64,000 nucleotides of DNA, from NCBI GenBank assembly GCA_039725955.1, contig CP091034.1, positions 2,542,001 through 2,606,000 of the forward strand, read 5' to 3'. The notes under the pieces are model-generated. The model ran no database searches. It was not told where the DNA came from and saw nothing but the letters and a program-made list of their open reading frames with translations. The stretch is from Sinorhizobium sp. B11 (lineage in GTDB: Bacteria; Pseudomonadota; Alphaproteobacteria; Rhizobiales; Rhizobiaceae). The first letter of the stretch is position 1; every line of letters starts with the position of its first letter. This document shows positions 1 to 7,754 of the stretch, in pieces. A program made the translations under genes and the position numbers.

Positions 1-1251
1 ACACTGACCGGCGACTGGCACGGCTACCGCAACTGGCTGCGCGACCAGGGCGTCACCTTCACGATGTCCCAGACCAGTGACGTGCTCGGCAATGTCTCCG
101 GCGGCCTGAAACGCGGGACGGCCTATGACGGTGTCTTCCAGCTTCAGGGCGATTTCGACATGGACCGGCTGGTCGGCTGGACCGGCGGCGCCATCCATAT
201 TTCCGGCTATGCGATCCAGGGCCAGGGCCTGTCCGGCAAGGATATCGGCAATCTCCTGACGGTCACCTCGGTGGAAGCCGATCCCGGCTTCAGGCTTGGG
301 GAATTCTATCTCTCGCAGAGCCTCATGGACGACAAGGTGACGGTCAAGCTCGGGCAGATCCTTGCGGACCAGAATTTCGCGATCAGCAATACGGCGAGCC
401 TTTTCGTCAACTCCACCTTCGGATGGCCGGGCATCTTTGCCGCCGATCTTCCCGGAGGCGGACCGGCCTATCCCTTCGCCGTTCCCGGCGCGCAGATCAT
501 CGTCAAGCCTGACGATGCCTGGACGCTGCAGGCCGCCGTCTTCAATGGCAGCCCGACCGGGTCCGACCCAGACGGCAATGCCAATGGACTGGGATTTCCG
601 CTGGGCGATGGCGTCCTGGCGATCGCCGAGGCAGGTTATGCCTATATGCCCGCAAAGGGCGGGACCGGCCTGCCCGGCACCTACAAGATCGGCGCCTGGT
701 ACAATTCCGAAGAGTTCGACAGCCTGACCACGGCATCGAACGGCGTTTCGCTCGCCGATCCGCTCTCGAGCGGCAGCCCGCGCCGGCTCTCGGGCAATTT
801 CGCGGTCTATGCCGTCGTCGACCAGACGCTCTGGCAGGAGCCGGGTAGTTCGGACAACGGGCTCAACGGATTTTTCCGGATTGCCGTGGCGCCGCAGCAG
901 GAGCGCAACAGCATGAACTGGTATTTCGATATGGGCCTTGCCTATAAGGGGCTTCTGCCGGGCCGCGACGACGATACCGCCGGGATCAGCTTTGCCTATG
1001 CCAGCATGAGCTCGGGCATGTCCGATCAGGTAAAGGCCGAAAATGCCTTCAACGGGACATCTCAGCCGGTGCCGAGTTCCGAAGCCGTCATCGAAGCTAC
1101 CTATCAGGCGGCCGTCACGCCATGGATGACGGCGCAGCCATTCTTCCAATATGTCATCCGTCCCGGCGGCAATGCAGCCGATCCCGACAAGCCGAATTCA
1201 CGGATCCAGAACGCGGCGATTTTCGGCCTCAGGGCCGTCGCGTCTTTCTGA
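1..1251 (+). CDS. Carbohydrate porin, OprB family (5' end outside window)
   Basis: The frame is open from base 1, so the start codon and signal peptide lie upstream. The first visible residues, LTGDWHGYRNWLRDQG, match the N-terminal signature of OprB-type outer-membrane porins, which pass sugars in Gram-negative bacteria. About 416 residues are visible, close to the usual mature length. The protein alternates short polar and hydrophobic stretches as expected for a beta-barrel and ends in Phe (AVASF), the usual C-terminal outer-membrane insertion signal. The family is clear; the substrate cannot be told from sequence alone. Confidence 0.85.
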   Translation, partial: TLTGDWHGYRNWLRDQGVTFTMSQTSDVLGNVSGGLKRGTAYDGVFQLQGDFDMDRLVGWTGGAIHISGYAIQGQGLSGKDIGNLLTVTSVEADPGFRLGEFYLSQSLMDDKVTVKLGQILADQNFAISNTASLFVNSTFGWPGIFAADLPGGGPAYPFAVPGAQIIVKPDDAWTLQAAVFNGSPTGSDPDGNANGLGFPLGDGVLAIAEAGYAYMPAKGGTGLPGTYKIGAWYNSEEFDSLTTASNGVSLADPLSSGSPRRLSGNFAVYAVVDQTLWQEPGSSDNGLNGFFRIAVAPQQERNSMNWYFDMGLAYKGLLPGRDDDTAGISFAYASMSSGMSDQVKAENAFNGTSQPVPSSEAVIEATYQAAVTPWMTAQPFFQYVIRPGGNAADPDKPNSRIQNAAIFGLRAVASF

Positions 1252-1272
1252 GGACCTGTCTCGAAGAGCGTC

Positions 1273-1671
1273 TCAGTCGGGTTTGCCCGGCACCAGGTCG
1301 ATCCGTATGTGCCTGGTAGTGACGAAGCCGGCCACTCCGCAGCTTGAATCCCACTCAATGCGGAAATGCTCGTCCACCTTGGTGATCTCCATTCCGAAGA
1401 TGATGCCCGGTACCACATCGAAATCAGTACAATTGACCGCGCTTACGCCCTCAAGTGCAAAAGTGACGATCGCGTGTTTGTCGAGGACGAAGTAGCCTTT
1501 GGCATCCACTTCGTCGGTCATGTTCCAGGCGTGGATGCGCAGCAGCCCGGCTCCGTTACCGGAGAAGGTGATCTCAAGCAGATTGGCATCGTGGAAGCGA
1601 GGTACGCGCCCGAACCACTCGAGCAGCGGCTTGCCTCCGGGAATGTCGTGGAGGATGGACGTAGAGGGCAT
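1273..1671 (-). CDS. Imm50-like hypothetical protein
   Basis: A 132-residue soluble protein, read convergently with the upstream porin gene. The segment around WFGRVPRFHDANLLEI, followed by alternating beta-strand-like stretches, resembles the Imm50 immunity-protein family. That is a pattern match by eye and not certain. I chose the ATG at 1671, which has a weak GAGAA ahead of it; the frame extends to a TTG at 1710. No toxin gene adjoins it, so if the family call is right it is an orphan immunity gene or a housekeeping relative. Confidence 0.6.
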   Translation of the reverse strand: MPSTSILHDIPGGKPLLEWFGRVPRFHDANLLEITFSGNGAGLLRIHAWNMTDEVDAKGYFVLDKHAIVTFALEGVSAVNCTDFDVVPGIIFGMEITKVDEHFRIEWDSSCGVAGFVTTRHIRIDLVPGKPD

Positions 1672-1848
1672 ATTTCTCGCGCGTAAGACTGAATGGTTGG
1701 GCTGCTTCAAAGGCCTCGAAGCTTTTGGGGGAGCGGCAATGTGAACTCCGAGAACCTGTCGGCAGTATAGCCGACGAGAGCTGCGTTATGCCACCGGCGC
1801 GGAATTGACGCTTCTCAAGGCCTCCGGCCCGAGTATCGGCAGGATGAA

Positions 1849-1873
1849 GCGGCGCCCGTTCACCGGGCGCCGC
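1849..1873. terminator. Hairpin downstream of the membrane-protein gene
   Basis: A perfect 10-bp stem (GCGGCGCCCG / CGGGCGCCGC) with a 5-base loop. It is followed on the plus strand by a T-rich CTTTCTTTC. It lies just past the 3' end of the minus-strand gene ending at 1896 and probably ends that transcript. The T-rich side faces the other way, so direction is unsure. Confidence 0.5.
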
Positions 1874-1895
1874 CTTTCTTTCATGCGAGCGGCTT

Positions 1896-2840
1896 TTACA
1901 CGAGCGGTCCGCGGCCGGTCGCAATCAGGTCCTCTTCCTCATCGCGCTGGTGCCCGCCGAATGCGGCGGCCGCAGCGGCGATGAAGGCGCCGACGAGCAG
2001 CGAGAGCGAGCCGATCAGCGCCGAGGTCGCAGCAGCCTTGCGGGCCTTGTCGGCGGCAGCCTGTGCCGCAACCTTGGCATCGTCGATCTGCTTCAGCACG
2101 GTATCGACCCTGGCGCGGGCATCGGCCTCGGAAAGCCCTGTCCGGGCCGAGACGATGCCGGCAATATAGGTCTTGTCACCATCAGGCACCGAGCCGTTCG
2201 CAGCACCCTGCAGCAGGATGCGGGAAATCTCGGCCGTGGCCGCGCCATTATCCTCGCTGGCGCGATTGGAAATATTCTGCGGCCGCAGCAGCGCGTCCGT
2301 GAAATAGGCCGTGGCCATGCCGGGGCCGGCCGTATCCGTATCCGACGCCGAGGCTGCCGCGGCAGACCCGCCTGCCACACCGGCGGCCATTGCAGCCTGG
2401 CCGGCCGCACTTGCGCCGGCACCCGCAAGCGAGGTCAGCGACGACGCCAGGAAGCCGGCGACGAAGACGGTCGCGAGCGCCCAGCTGAGGAAGCCATGCG
2501 CGGTATCGCGGAAGAAGACCTCATTGGTGTGGATGACCGCCCATTTGGTCCTCAGACGCCCGGTCAGATAGCCGCCGAGCGCCGACGACAGCCACTGGAC
2601 GACGACAAGCCAGATCGCCGCAGTGATGCCGACTGTCGCGGCCGAGCTGCTTTCGCCCGACCAGGGAGAGACCATCGTCAACCCCACGCCGGAGCCGAGC
2701 AGCAGCAGGATGAGCGTAATGCCCGTCGCCGCCACGGCGCCGCCGACGATCGGGCCCCAGGCAATGGCAGGCTTCGAGGATTCGACCGGCATCACACCCG
2801 TGCGATTGCCGGCGATGACTCTTTCTTCAGCAAGAGACAT
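1896..2840 (-). CDS. Multi-pass inner-membrane protein, unknown function
   Basis: A 314-residue protein with predicted membrane segments near residues 27-52, 72-95, 115-138 and 268-293. Glycine-rich patches (WGPIVGGAVAA) resemble small glycine-zipper membrane proteins. The long central stretch (about 140-265) is Ala/Asp-rich and helical, probably on one side of the membrane. GGAGG sits 6 bases before the ATG. Proteins like this are common in Rhizobiaceae without a known role. It lies just downstream of a 25-residue membrane peptide gene and behind a strong EcfG-type promoter, so it is probably a general-stress envelope gene. Confidence 0.75.
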   Translation of the reverse strand: MSLAEERVIAGNRTGVMPVESSKPAIAWGPIVGGAVAATGITLILLLLGSGVGLTMVSPWSGESSSAATVGITAAIWLVVVQWLSSALGGYLTGRLRTKWAVIHTNEVFFRDTAHGFLSWALATVFVAGFLASSLTSLAGAGASAAGQAAMAAGVAGGSAAAASASDTDTAGPGMATAYFTDALLRPQNISNRASEDNGAATAEISRILLQGAANGSVPDGDKTYIAGIVSARTGLSEADARARVDTVLKQIDDAKVAAQAAADKARKAAATSALIGSLSLLVGAFIAAAAAAFGGHQRDEEEDLIATGRGPLV

Positions 2841-2849
2841 GGCAGCCTC

Positions 2850-2927
2850 CTATCGCATGAAGAGCACGAGCAGGATGACGATCGGCAACGGGATACCCAG
2901 AAGCCAGAGAAGAATACCGCGACCCAT
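2850..2927 (-). CDS. Tiny membrane protein (25 aa)
   Basis: Encodes MGRGILLWLLGIPLPIVILL and five more residues: a single hydrophobic helix with a charged start and end. A strong ribosome site (GGAGGA) precedes the ATG at 8 bases. It is the first gene after the EcfG-type promoter at 2968-2992 and lies 9 bases from the start of the 314-residue membrane protein, so the two probably form one stress operon. It is too short for database families to be decisive, but ribosome site, promoter and composition all support a real gene. Confidence 0.65.
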   Translation of the reverse strand: MGRGILLWLLGIPLPIVILLVLFMR

Positions 2928-2967
2928 TTGAAAATCCTCCGTGAATTGAATGTGTTCGCGAGAACCG

Positions 2968-2992
2968 AACGCCACCGAATACTGTTTGTTCC
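2968..2992 (-). promoter_or_regulatory. EcfG/RpoE2-type general-stress promoter
   Basis: Read on the minus strand: GGAAC, exactly 16 bases, then CGTT. This is the consensus of the alphaproteobacterial general stress sigma factor. It lies about 41 bases before the ATG at 2927, which suits a short leader. Confidence 0.75.
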
Positions 2993-3158
2993 CGAGGCGG
3001 AAGCGACGTGGGTGCGTGGAAGTTTGCCCGTTTGGTTCCTTCGAGACGGAAGCGGGTAAGCGGATGCGCACGCGGCCCGAAGGGCCGGATGACGAGGCTG
3101 CGGGCGGCAGGCCGCAACACCGGCCCGCACATTGGCCGACGCAATCCTCAACCTTCAT

Positions 3159-3183
3159 GGAACAGGCGACTCCGCCCCGCGTT
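3159..3183 (+). promoter_or_regulatory. EcfG/RpoE2-type general-stress promoter
   Basis: GGAAC at 3159-3163 and CGTT at 3180-3183, separated by exactly 16 bases: a second perfect match to the general-stress consensus. It points to the gene starting at 3210. Together with the divergent copy at 2968-2992 it marks a paired stress promoter region. Confidence 0.75.
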
Positions 3184-3209
3184 CCCATTTCAGTAGAAAG
3201 GAATATTTC

Positions 3210-3425
3210 ATGGCCCGTAAGACAAAACCGCTCGTCGAAGTCGCCGCCAGAACAGAGGAAGGCCGCGTGCCGCTCGGCATCATGAACACCAAGCAGGCGC
3301 TCGACCTGCCCGAAGAGCTGGATGTGGAGATCTCCCATCCGGACGAAGAGGCCGGCGCGACGGATAACTTCATCGACAGGGACGAACTGCGCAGGGTCCG
3401 GAGAAAAGCCCATGGCAAAGCATGA
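3210..3425 (+). CDS. Small hypothetical protein, stress-regulated
   Basis: A 71-residue, highly charged soluble protein starting MARKTKPLVEVAARTEEG. Its second half is acidic (DVEISHPDEEAG) and it ends in basic residues. I chose the ATG at 3210 because AGAAAGGA lies ahead of it and an EcfG-type promoter ends 27 bases upstream; the open frame from 3132 would start before that promoter. It overlaps the DUF3140 gene by 14 bases, so the two are co-transcribed. No known domain was recognised. Confidence 0.7.
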   Translation: MARKTKPLVEVAARTEEGRVPLGIMNTKQALDLPEELDVEISHPDEEAGATDNFIDRDELRRVRRKAHGKA

Positions 3426-3771
3426 GCATGAACCAAGCGACCGCGAGCAGGTGTGGAGGAAATTCCGCAAGGCGGTGAACATGACGCCGGCCACGCTCGA
3501 GAAATGGCTGGCGACCGACGAGAGCAAGGCGAACGGCTGGCAGGAGGAAGGCGGCGACGAAACGATCGGCCATCACTCCGGCCGCCGGATCGGCGAGATC
3601 AGGCACAAGAAGAAGGCCGACCTGACCGAGGCCGACTATGCCCACATGCGCAAAGTCGTCGGCTACGTGCATCGCCATCTCGCCCAGGGCGGGCCGCAAA
3701 AGGACAAGGAGCATTCCCCCTGGCGCTACTCGCTGATGAACTGGGGCCATGACCCCCTGGTCAAACACTGA
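3412..3771 (+). CDS. DUF3140 family protein
   Basis: A 119-residue basic protein. It carries the family pattern: RKFRKAVNMTPATLEKWLAT near the start, an S-G-R-R-IGEI turn in the middle, then ADYAHMRKVVGYVHRHLAQ and a W-R-YSLMNWGHDP ending. DUF3140 proteins are small, probably nucleic-acid-associated and of unknown function. The ATG at 3412 overlaps the previous gene and follows GGAGAAAA. It shares the EcfG-type promoter, so it is probably made in stress or stationary phase. Confidence 0.85.
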   Translation: MAKHEHEPSDREQVWRKFRKAVNMTPATLEKWLATDESKANGWQEEGGDETIGHHSGRRIGEIRHKKKADLTEADYAHMRKVVGYVHRHLAQGGPQKDKEHSPWRYSLMNWGHDPLVKH

Positions 3772-3787
3772 TGCACCCCGTGCATCA
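3769..3787 (+). terminator. Possible short terminator hairpin
   Basis: A 7-bp inverted repeat (TGATGCA / TGCATCA) with a 5-base loop, overlapping the stop of the DUF3140 gene and followed by ATGTTTG. Weak stem and poor T-run, so only a possibility. Confidence 0.3.
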
Positions 3788-3820
3788 ATGTTTGATCCAG
3801 CGACCCACTACCCCAAGGTC

Positions 3821-3863
3821 AAGGCGCAGCCTTGATCCCTAAGTCAGGCGCCGCCTTGATCCC
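3821..3863. repeat. Tandem 19-base direct repeats, left side of low-GC insert
   Basis: Two near-identical units, AAGGCGCAGCCTTGATCCC (3821-3839) and CAGGCGCCGCCTTGATCCC (3845-3863). A third, one base shorter, lies at 4786-4802. The copies bracket the lower-GC segment that carries two small minus-strand genes. Confidence 0.6.
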
Positions 3864-3995
3864 ATCGGCATTGTCAGAAAATCTATCTTTATTCCGTTCG
3901 AGAAAGTGCCCGGAAAACTCCAGGTGAGATGCGACCAGCGTCGAATTCTTCGGATGACCGTAAGTTCGAAGGCTTCAGTCGACCGAACATGTACC

Positions 3996-4220
3996 TCAAG
4001 CGCCATTTTTCCGCGAAAAGAGCGCCCTCATGATCTTGAAGAAATCCTTGATCAGCCGAATGTAGGTCCAATGGTTTGGATATTCGTCATATGACACCTC
4101 CCAAGGCGGCGTGCGCGGATCTCTTTTCTTGCGCCTGACACCCCAAGGGCCGACCTTGTCGCCTCCTGATTTCCGCATCGCTCTCTTGAGTGCATCAATC
4201 TCGTCGCGCTCTGTCGCCAT
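3996..4220 (-). CDS. Small basic hypothetical protein
   Basis: A 74-residue protein, strongly basic in the middle (WGVRRKKRDPRTPPWEVSYDE) and helical at both ends. The last part (HWTYIRLIKDFFKIMRALF) is amphipathic. No family recognised. It lies in a segment of lower GC than the surroundings, with another small minus-strand gene behind it. Its aromatic-rich composition looks more protein-like than a shadow frame, but support is modest. Confidence 0.5.
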   Translation of the reverse strand: MATERDEIDALKRAMRKSGGDKVGPWGVRRKKRDPRTPPWEVSYDEYPNHWTYIRLIKDFFKIMRALFSRKNGA

Positions 4221-4378
4221 TTAAGACCCTAAACACTCCGGAAGTCATGAGACGCTCAACGTCGGGGCCGCAGGCGGAAAATTCCGGAGTTCGGTAGCAA
4301 CTGCCACCAAACCAAGTTGCGTCATTGGCAGGTTTGCGCCGGAAGCGGTCATTACGGTATCGCTCGATCCAAGTATGA

Positions 4379-4579
4379 TTACTGTGGGTTGATGAGGTCG
4401 TCAGGGTCGAAATTGTATCCGCCGCTAAGATTTTGCTGTGCGCACTTTGAATGAGCCCAAAAAGTTTGGATGGGTTGATTTTCTCCCGAAAACCAAAGAT
4501 TTGAAATTTCAATTGCCACCGCTTTGACGTCGTGTTCGTCGATCGTTTGCTTGCAAAACCAGCAACTGAAATCACTCAT
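4379..4579 (-). CDS. Small putative zinc-binding protein
   Basis: A 66-residue protein beginning MSDFSCWFCKQTIDEHD, with a later WAHSKC. The CxxC plus His-x-x-Cys pattern could hold one zinc ion, as in small HNH-like or treble-clef proteins. A GGAGTAGGAA ribosome site precedes the ATG. Base composition is lower in GC than the surroundings, which suggests acquisition. A longer frame (4195-4575) overlaps it but lacks a protein-like composition. Function unknown; the metal site is inferred from cysteine spacing only. Confidence 0.6.
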   Translation of the reverse strand: MSDFSCWFCKQTIDEHDVKAVAIEISNLWFSGENQPIQTFWAHSKCAQQNLSGGYNFDPDDLINPQ

Positions 4580-4785
4580 TTCCTACTCCGTCCAACGCTA
4601 TTGAAGTTGCGTAAGTTCGGATATCACTTTTCGGATTTAGGGCAATCGGAAGTCCGCTTCGGACCGACTGCGGCCTTTGGTGGCAACTGCAACCGAAGGC
4701 CGGAAAATGCCTTTACGACAGCGCAGTCTCGCTCTCAAAAATAGAAGCCAGTTATTTTACGAAGTGTCAGACAACAGCCAGAGTG

Positions 4786-4802
4786 AAGGCGCCGCTTGAT
4801 CC
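4786..4802. repeat. Third copy of the 3821-3863 repeat
   Basis: AAGGCGCCGCTTGATCC, matching the units at 3821-3863 apart from one missing base. It marks the right edge of the lower-GC segment. The stretch 4580-4873 otherwise holds no gene I can support. Confidence 0.55.
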
Positions 4803-4873
4803 ATACTCAAGCTTCCGCGCCCCGCGAAAGCCTCGCCTATTGATACCCGTCATACGCGAGCTATTTCGCCGTC

Positions 4874-5665
4874 ATGGATCATCTTTTCGACGACGACACG
4901 CATCACAAGAGCCTGCGCGCGGGATTGCGCCGCATCGAGCGGGGCGACGGCCGCAAGGCCATGCTGCTGCAATTCATCTTTACCGTCATAGACATCGCCA
5001 TCCTCGCCTTCTTCGTGCTCGGACCCTATTTCCGCGCCGCCCCCACCTATCTCGTCATCGATTACGTCATCGCCGTCTGGATCGCCGCCGAGATCGCGGC
5101 GCGCGCCGTTGCGGCCCCCTCGCTGCGCAGCTGGATCCTGCGGCCGATGACCTGGATCGATTTCATCGTTCTGGCGACGCTGCTCTTTCCCGATGCGCTC
5201 TTCAACTTCGCCTTCCTGCGCGTCATGCGGCTCTGGGCGATCGGGCGAAGTCCGCTCCTGAAGGAGGCGCTGCGCCGGATGAGCTGTGGCTATGCGCTCG
5301 ATGTCGTGCGCGCGGTGATCAATTTCCTGGTCTTCCTCTTCCTCGTCACCGGCTTCGTCTACACCTCCTTCTTCTACAACCAGCCGGGCGGCGAAGGCTT
5401 CGTCGACGCGCTCTATTTCACCGTCGCGACCGTGACCACGACGGGCTTCGGCGACATCACCCTGCCCGGAACGCTCGGCAAGCTGACCTCCGTCGTGACG
5501 ATGATCGTCGGCATCTCGCTCTTCGTGCGGCTGGCCCAGGCGGTGGTGCGCCCGCACAAGGTCACCTTCGCCTGCCCGCGCTGCGGCCTGCAGCGCCACG
5601 ATGCCGATGCCGTCCATTGCAAGGCCTGCGGCGAGATCCTCAACATTCCCGACGAGGGCACGTAA
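4874..5665 (+). CDS. Potassium channel protein with C-terminal zinc ribbon
   Basis: A 263-residue voltage-gated-like K+ channel subunit. Membrane segments fall near 33-50, 58-78, 94-115 and 144-166. A pore loop carries the selectivity filter TTGFGD at 189-194, followed by the last helix (205-222). The S4-like stretch (FLRVMRLWAIGR) has only about three arginines, so voltage sensing may be weak. After the pore comes a cytoplasmic zinc ribbon, C234-x2-C237-x11-C249-x2-C252, an unusual tail for this family. Next comes mscL, so the pair may serve ion and osmotic homeostasis. Confidence 0.88.
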   Translation: MDHLFDDDTHHKSLRAGLRRIERGDGRKAMLLQFIFTVIDIAILAFFVLGPYFRAAPTYLVIDYVIAVWIAAEIAARAVAAPSLRSWILRPMTWIDFIVLATLLFPDALFNFAFLRVMRLWAIGRSPLLKEALRRMSCGYALDVVRAVINFLVFLFLVTGFVYTSFFYNQPGGEGFVDALYFTVATVTTTGFGDITLPGTLGKLTSVVTMIVGISLFVRLAQAVVRPHKVTFACPRCGLQRHDADAVHCKACGEILNIPDEGT

Positions 5666-5760
5666 GCTGCTGCCCGCCCAAAAAAACGGCCGCGCCCACG
5701 GAACCGCCTGCCTTCCCTATCGTTAGGATCAAAGCCCCCCTGAGATCTGAAGGATAGAAA

Positions 5761-6201
5761 ATGAGCGTTATCAGTGAGTTCCAGTCATTCATTGCGAAGG
5801 GCAACGTCATGGACCTGGCCGTCGGCGTCATCATCGGCGGCGCCTTTGGCGGCATCGTCAAGTCTCTGACCGATGACATCATCATGCCCGTCGTCGGCGC
5901 GGTCCTCGGCGGCTTCGATTTCTCGAATTATTTTTTCCCGCTCTCTTCCACGGTCAATGCGCCGACCCTTGCGGCCGCCCGCGCCCAGGGCGCCGTCTTC
6001 GCCTATGGCAGCTTCATCACCGTCGTCATCAACTTCCTGATCCTCGCCTGGATCATCTTCCTGATGGTCAAGGGCGTAAACTTCCTGCGCGCGCAGGTGG
6101 AGCACCAGGAAAAGACCGGAGAGACCCCGCCCGCCCCGCCGCCGGCCGATGTGCAGCTCCTGACGGAGATCCGCGACCTGCTGGCGAAGAAGGCGGCGTG
6201 A
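5761..6201 (+). CDS. mscL: Large-conductance mechanosensitive channel MscL
   Basis: A 146-residue protein with the MscL N-terminus (SEFQSFIAKGNVMDLAVGVI) and the glycine-rich first helix IIGGAFGGIVKSL that forms the constriction. A periplasmic loop follows, then a second helix (VVINFLILAWIIFLMVKGVNF) and a charged C-terminal helix with a Pro-rich linker. It opens under membrane tension and releases solutes on osmotic downshock. Length is typical. AAGGATAG precedes the ATG. It is preceded by a K+ channel and followed by a ClC channel. Confidence 0.97.
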   Translation: MSVISEFQSFIAKGNVMDLAVGVIIGGAFGGIVKSLTDDIIMPVVGAVLGGFDFSNYFFPLSSTVNAPTLAAARAQGAVFAYGSFITVVINFLILAWIIFLMVKGVNFLRAQVEHQEKTGETPPAPPPADVQLLTEIRDLLAKKAA

Positions 6202-6208
6202 GACGGCA

Positions 6209-6233
6209 GGCCGGCAGCCCCGCCCTGCCGGCC
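6209..6233 (+). terminator. Hairpin after mscL
   Basis: A 9-bp perfect stem (GGCCGGCAG / CTGCCGGCC) with a 7-base loop, 8 bases past the mscL stop. There is no T-run, so it may stabilise the mRNA end rather than terminate on its own. Confidence 0.45.
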
Positions 6234-6329
6234 GCAGCTCAAATGCAATTCCGCTAAATCAGCGGGTGATATCGGGCAGGATTTGGGTCTATACCGGGGC
6301 TGCCCCCGAAATCGCCTCCCGAGTCCGCC

Positions 6330-7679
6330 ATGCCGCTTCCCTATCGCAATTCCCGGCTGCTTCGCCGTTCCCGCGTCATCTGGGGATCCTTCTCGCTCTG
6401 GCGGCCACGGCTGGTTTTCTGGTGCGGGGCGCTGGCGATCGGCCTTGTCAGCGTCGGTTTTGCCAGGCTTGCCGATCTCGCGCAAAGGGCCTTTGCCGGC
6501 CTGACGGCATCGGGCGAATGGTCGTTCCTGCTGCCGCTCATTGTCAGCCCGCTCGGCTTCATGCTCTCGGCCTTCCTTGCCATCAGACTGTTTCCCAATT
6601 CGCAGGGCAGCGGCATTCCCCAGGCGATTGCCGCCCGTCACCTGCGCGAGGAGGAAGACCGCTCGCGGCTGCTTTCGCTGAGGATCGCCGCCGGCAAGAT
6701 CGCACTTACCGTTCTCGGCCTTTTCTGCGGCGCCTCGATCGGCCGCGAAGGACCGACGGTGCAGGTCGGCGCGTCGATCATGCTGGCGGTGGCGCGTTTC
6801 GGCGGCATGGCGCAGGCCCGCGGCCTGATCCTGGCCGGCTCGGCTGCCGGCATCGCCGCCGCCTTCAACACGCCGCTTGCCGGCATCGTCTTCGCCATCG
6901 AGGAGATGAGCCGCACCTATGAATCGCGCGCCAATGGCGTCGTTCTGACCGCCGTCATCCTCTCCGGTCTCGCAGCGCTCGGGCTTGCCGGCAGCTACAA
7001 CTATTTCGGCGAGGCCTCCGTTTCGCCGGCTGGCCTCAGCGACTGGGGCCTCGTGCTCGCCTGCGGCATCGGCGGCGGCGCGCTCGGCGCCGGCTTCAGC
7101 GGACTTGCCCTGCATTTCGGCCAGCGCATCCGCCGCTGGGCGCAGCCGCAGCCCCTGCCGCGCATGGTGGCGCTTGCCGGCCTCTGCGGCCTGGCGGTCG
7201 CCGGCATCGGCATCGCCTTCGGCGGCACGACCTTCGGCACCGGCTACGAACAGGCGCGAAGCGCCGTCGAAGGCCACCCGCTGCCGCTCCTCTTCTTCGC
7301 CGGCAAGCTGGTGGCGAGCTTCCTGTCCATGCTCTCGGGCATTCCGGGCGGCATCTTCGCCCCTTCGCTCGCCGTCGGCGCCGGCTTCGGCAGCACGGTC
7401 GGTCTGGCTCTCGGCACCAGCATCGCGCTGGCAGCCATCCTCGGCATGACCGGCTATTTCTCCGGCGTCGTGCAGGCGCCGATGACGGCCTTCGTGATCA
7501 TCCTGGAAATGACCGGCGACCACCAGGCCGTCATCCCCATCATGTCCGTCGCCATGCTCGGCTACCTCACCTCCCGCCTGCTCTCGCGCGAGCCGCTCTA
7601 TCACGGCCTCTCCCGCGTCTTCATCGCCGCGGCGGTGCGGGCACGGCGGGCAGTCGAACGGGAAGAGGCCGCGGCCTGA
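6330..7679 (+). CDS. ClC-type chloride channel or H+/Cl- antiporter
   Basis: A 449-residue membrane protein with the ClC signatures in order: GSGIPQ (93-98), GREGP (138-142) with the gating Glu at 140, FNTPLAGIVFAIEEM (179-193) with the internal Glu pair, and GIPGGIFAPSLAVGAG about two thirds along. The gating and internal glutamates suggest an H+/Cl- exchanger rather than a passive channel. There is no CBS domain at the C-terminus, as in the short bacterial forms. It exports or balances chloride across the inner membrane, often in acid resistance. Confidence 0.93.
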   Translation: MPLPYRNSRLLRRSRVIWGSFSLWRPRLVFWCGALAIGLVSVGFARLADLAQRAFAGLTASGEWSFLLPLIVSPLGFMLSAFLAIRLFPNSQGSGIPQAIAARHLREEEDRSRLLSLRIAAGKIALTVLGLFCGASIGREGPTVQVGASIMLAVARFGGMAQARGLILAGSAAGIAAAFNTPLAGIVFAIEEMSRTYESRANGVVLTAVILSGLAALGLAGSYNYFGEASVSPAGLSDWGLVLACGIGGGALGAGFSGLALHFGQRIRRWAQPQPLPRMVALAGLCGLAVAGIGIAFGGTTFGTGYEQARSAVEGHPLPLLFFAGKLVASFLSMLSGIPGGIFAPSLAVGAGFGSTVGLALGTSIALAAILGMTGYFSGVVQAPMTAFVIILEMTGDHQAVIPIMSVAMLGYLTSRLLSREPLYHGLSRVFIAAAVRARRAVEREEAAA

Positions 7680-7754
7680 GGGCGCGCGCGGCAATCCATC
7701 CTTGAACCAAACCCGGCCCTTGCGAGTTCTCCCTGCACGCGAGGGAGAAACACC

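Noticed and set aside
4195..4575. 126-residue minus-strand frame overlapping the small CxxC gene
   Set aside because: The frame at 4379-4579 has a better ribosome site and a more protein-like composition.
4765..4777. Shared string GTGTCAGACAACA at 4765 and near 21738, considered as an insertion target
   Set aside because: A 13-base match between two sites in 64 kb is expected by chance.
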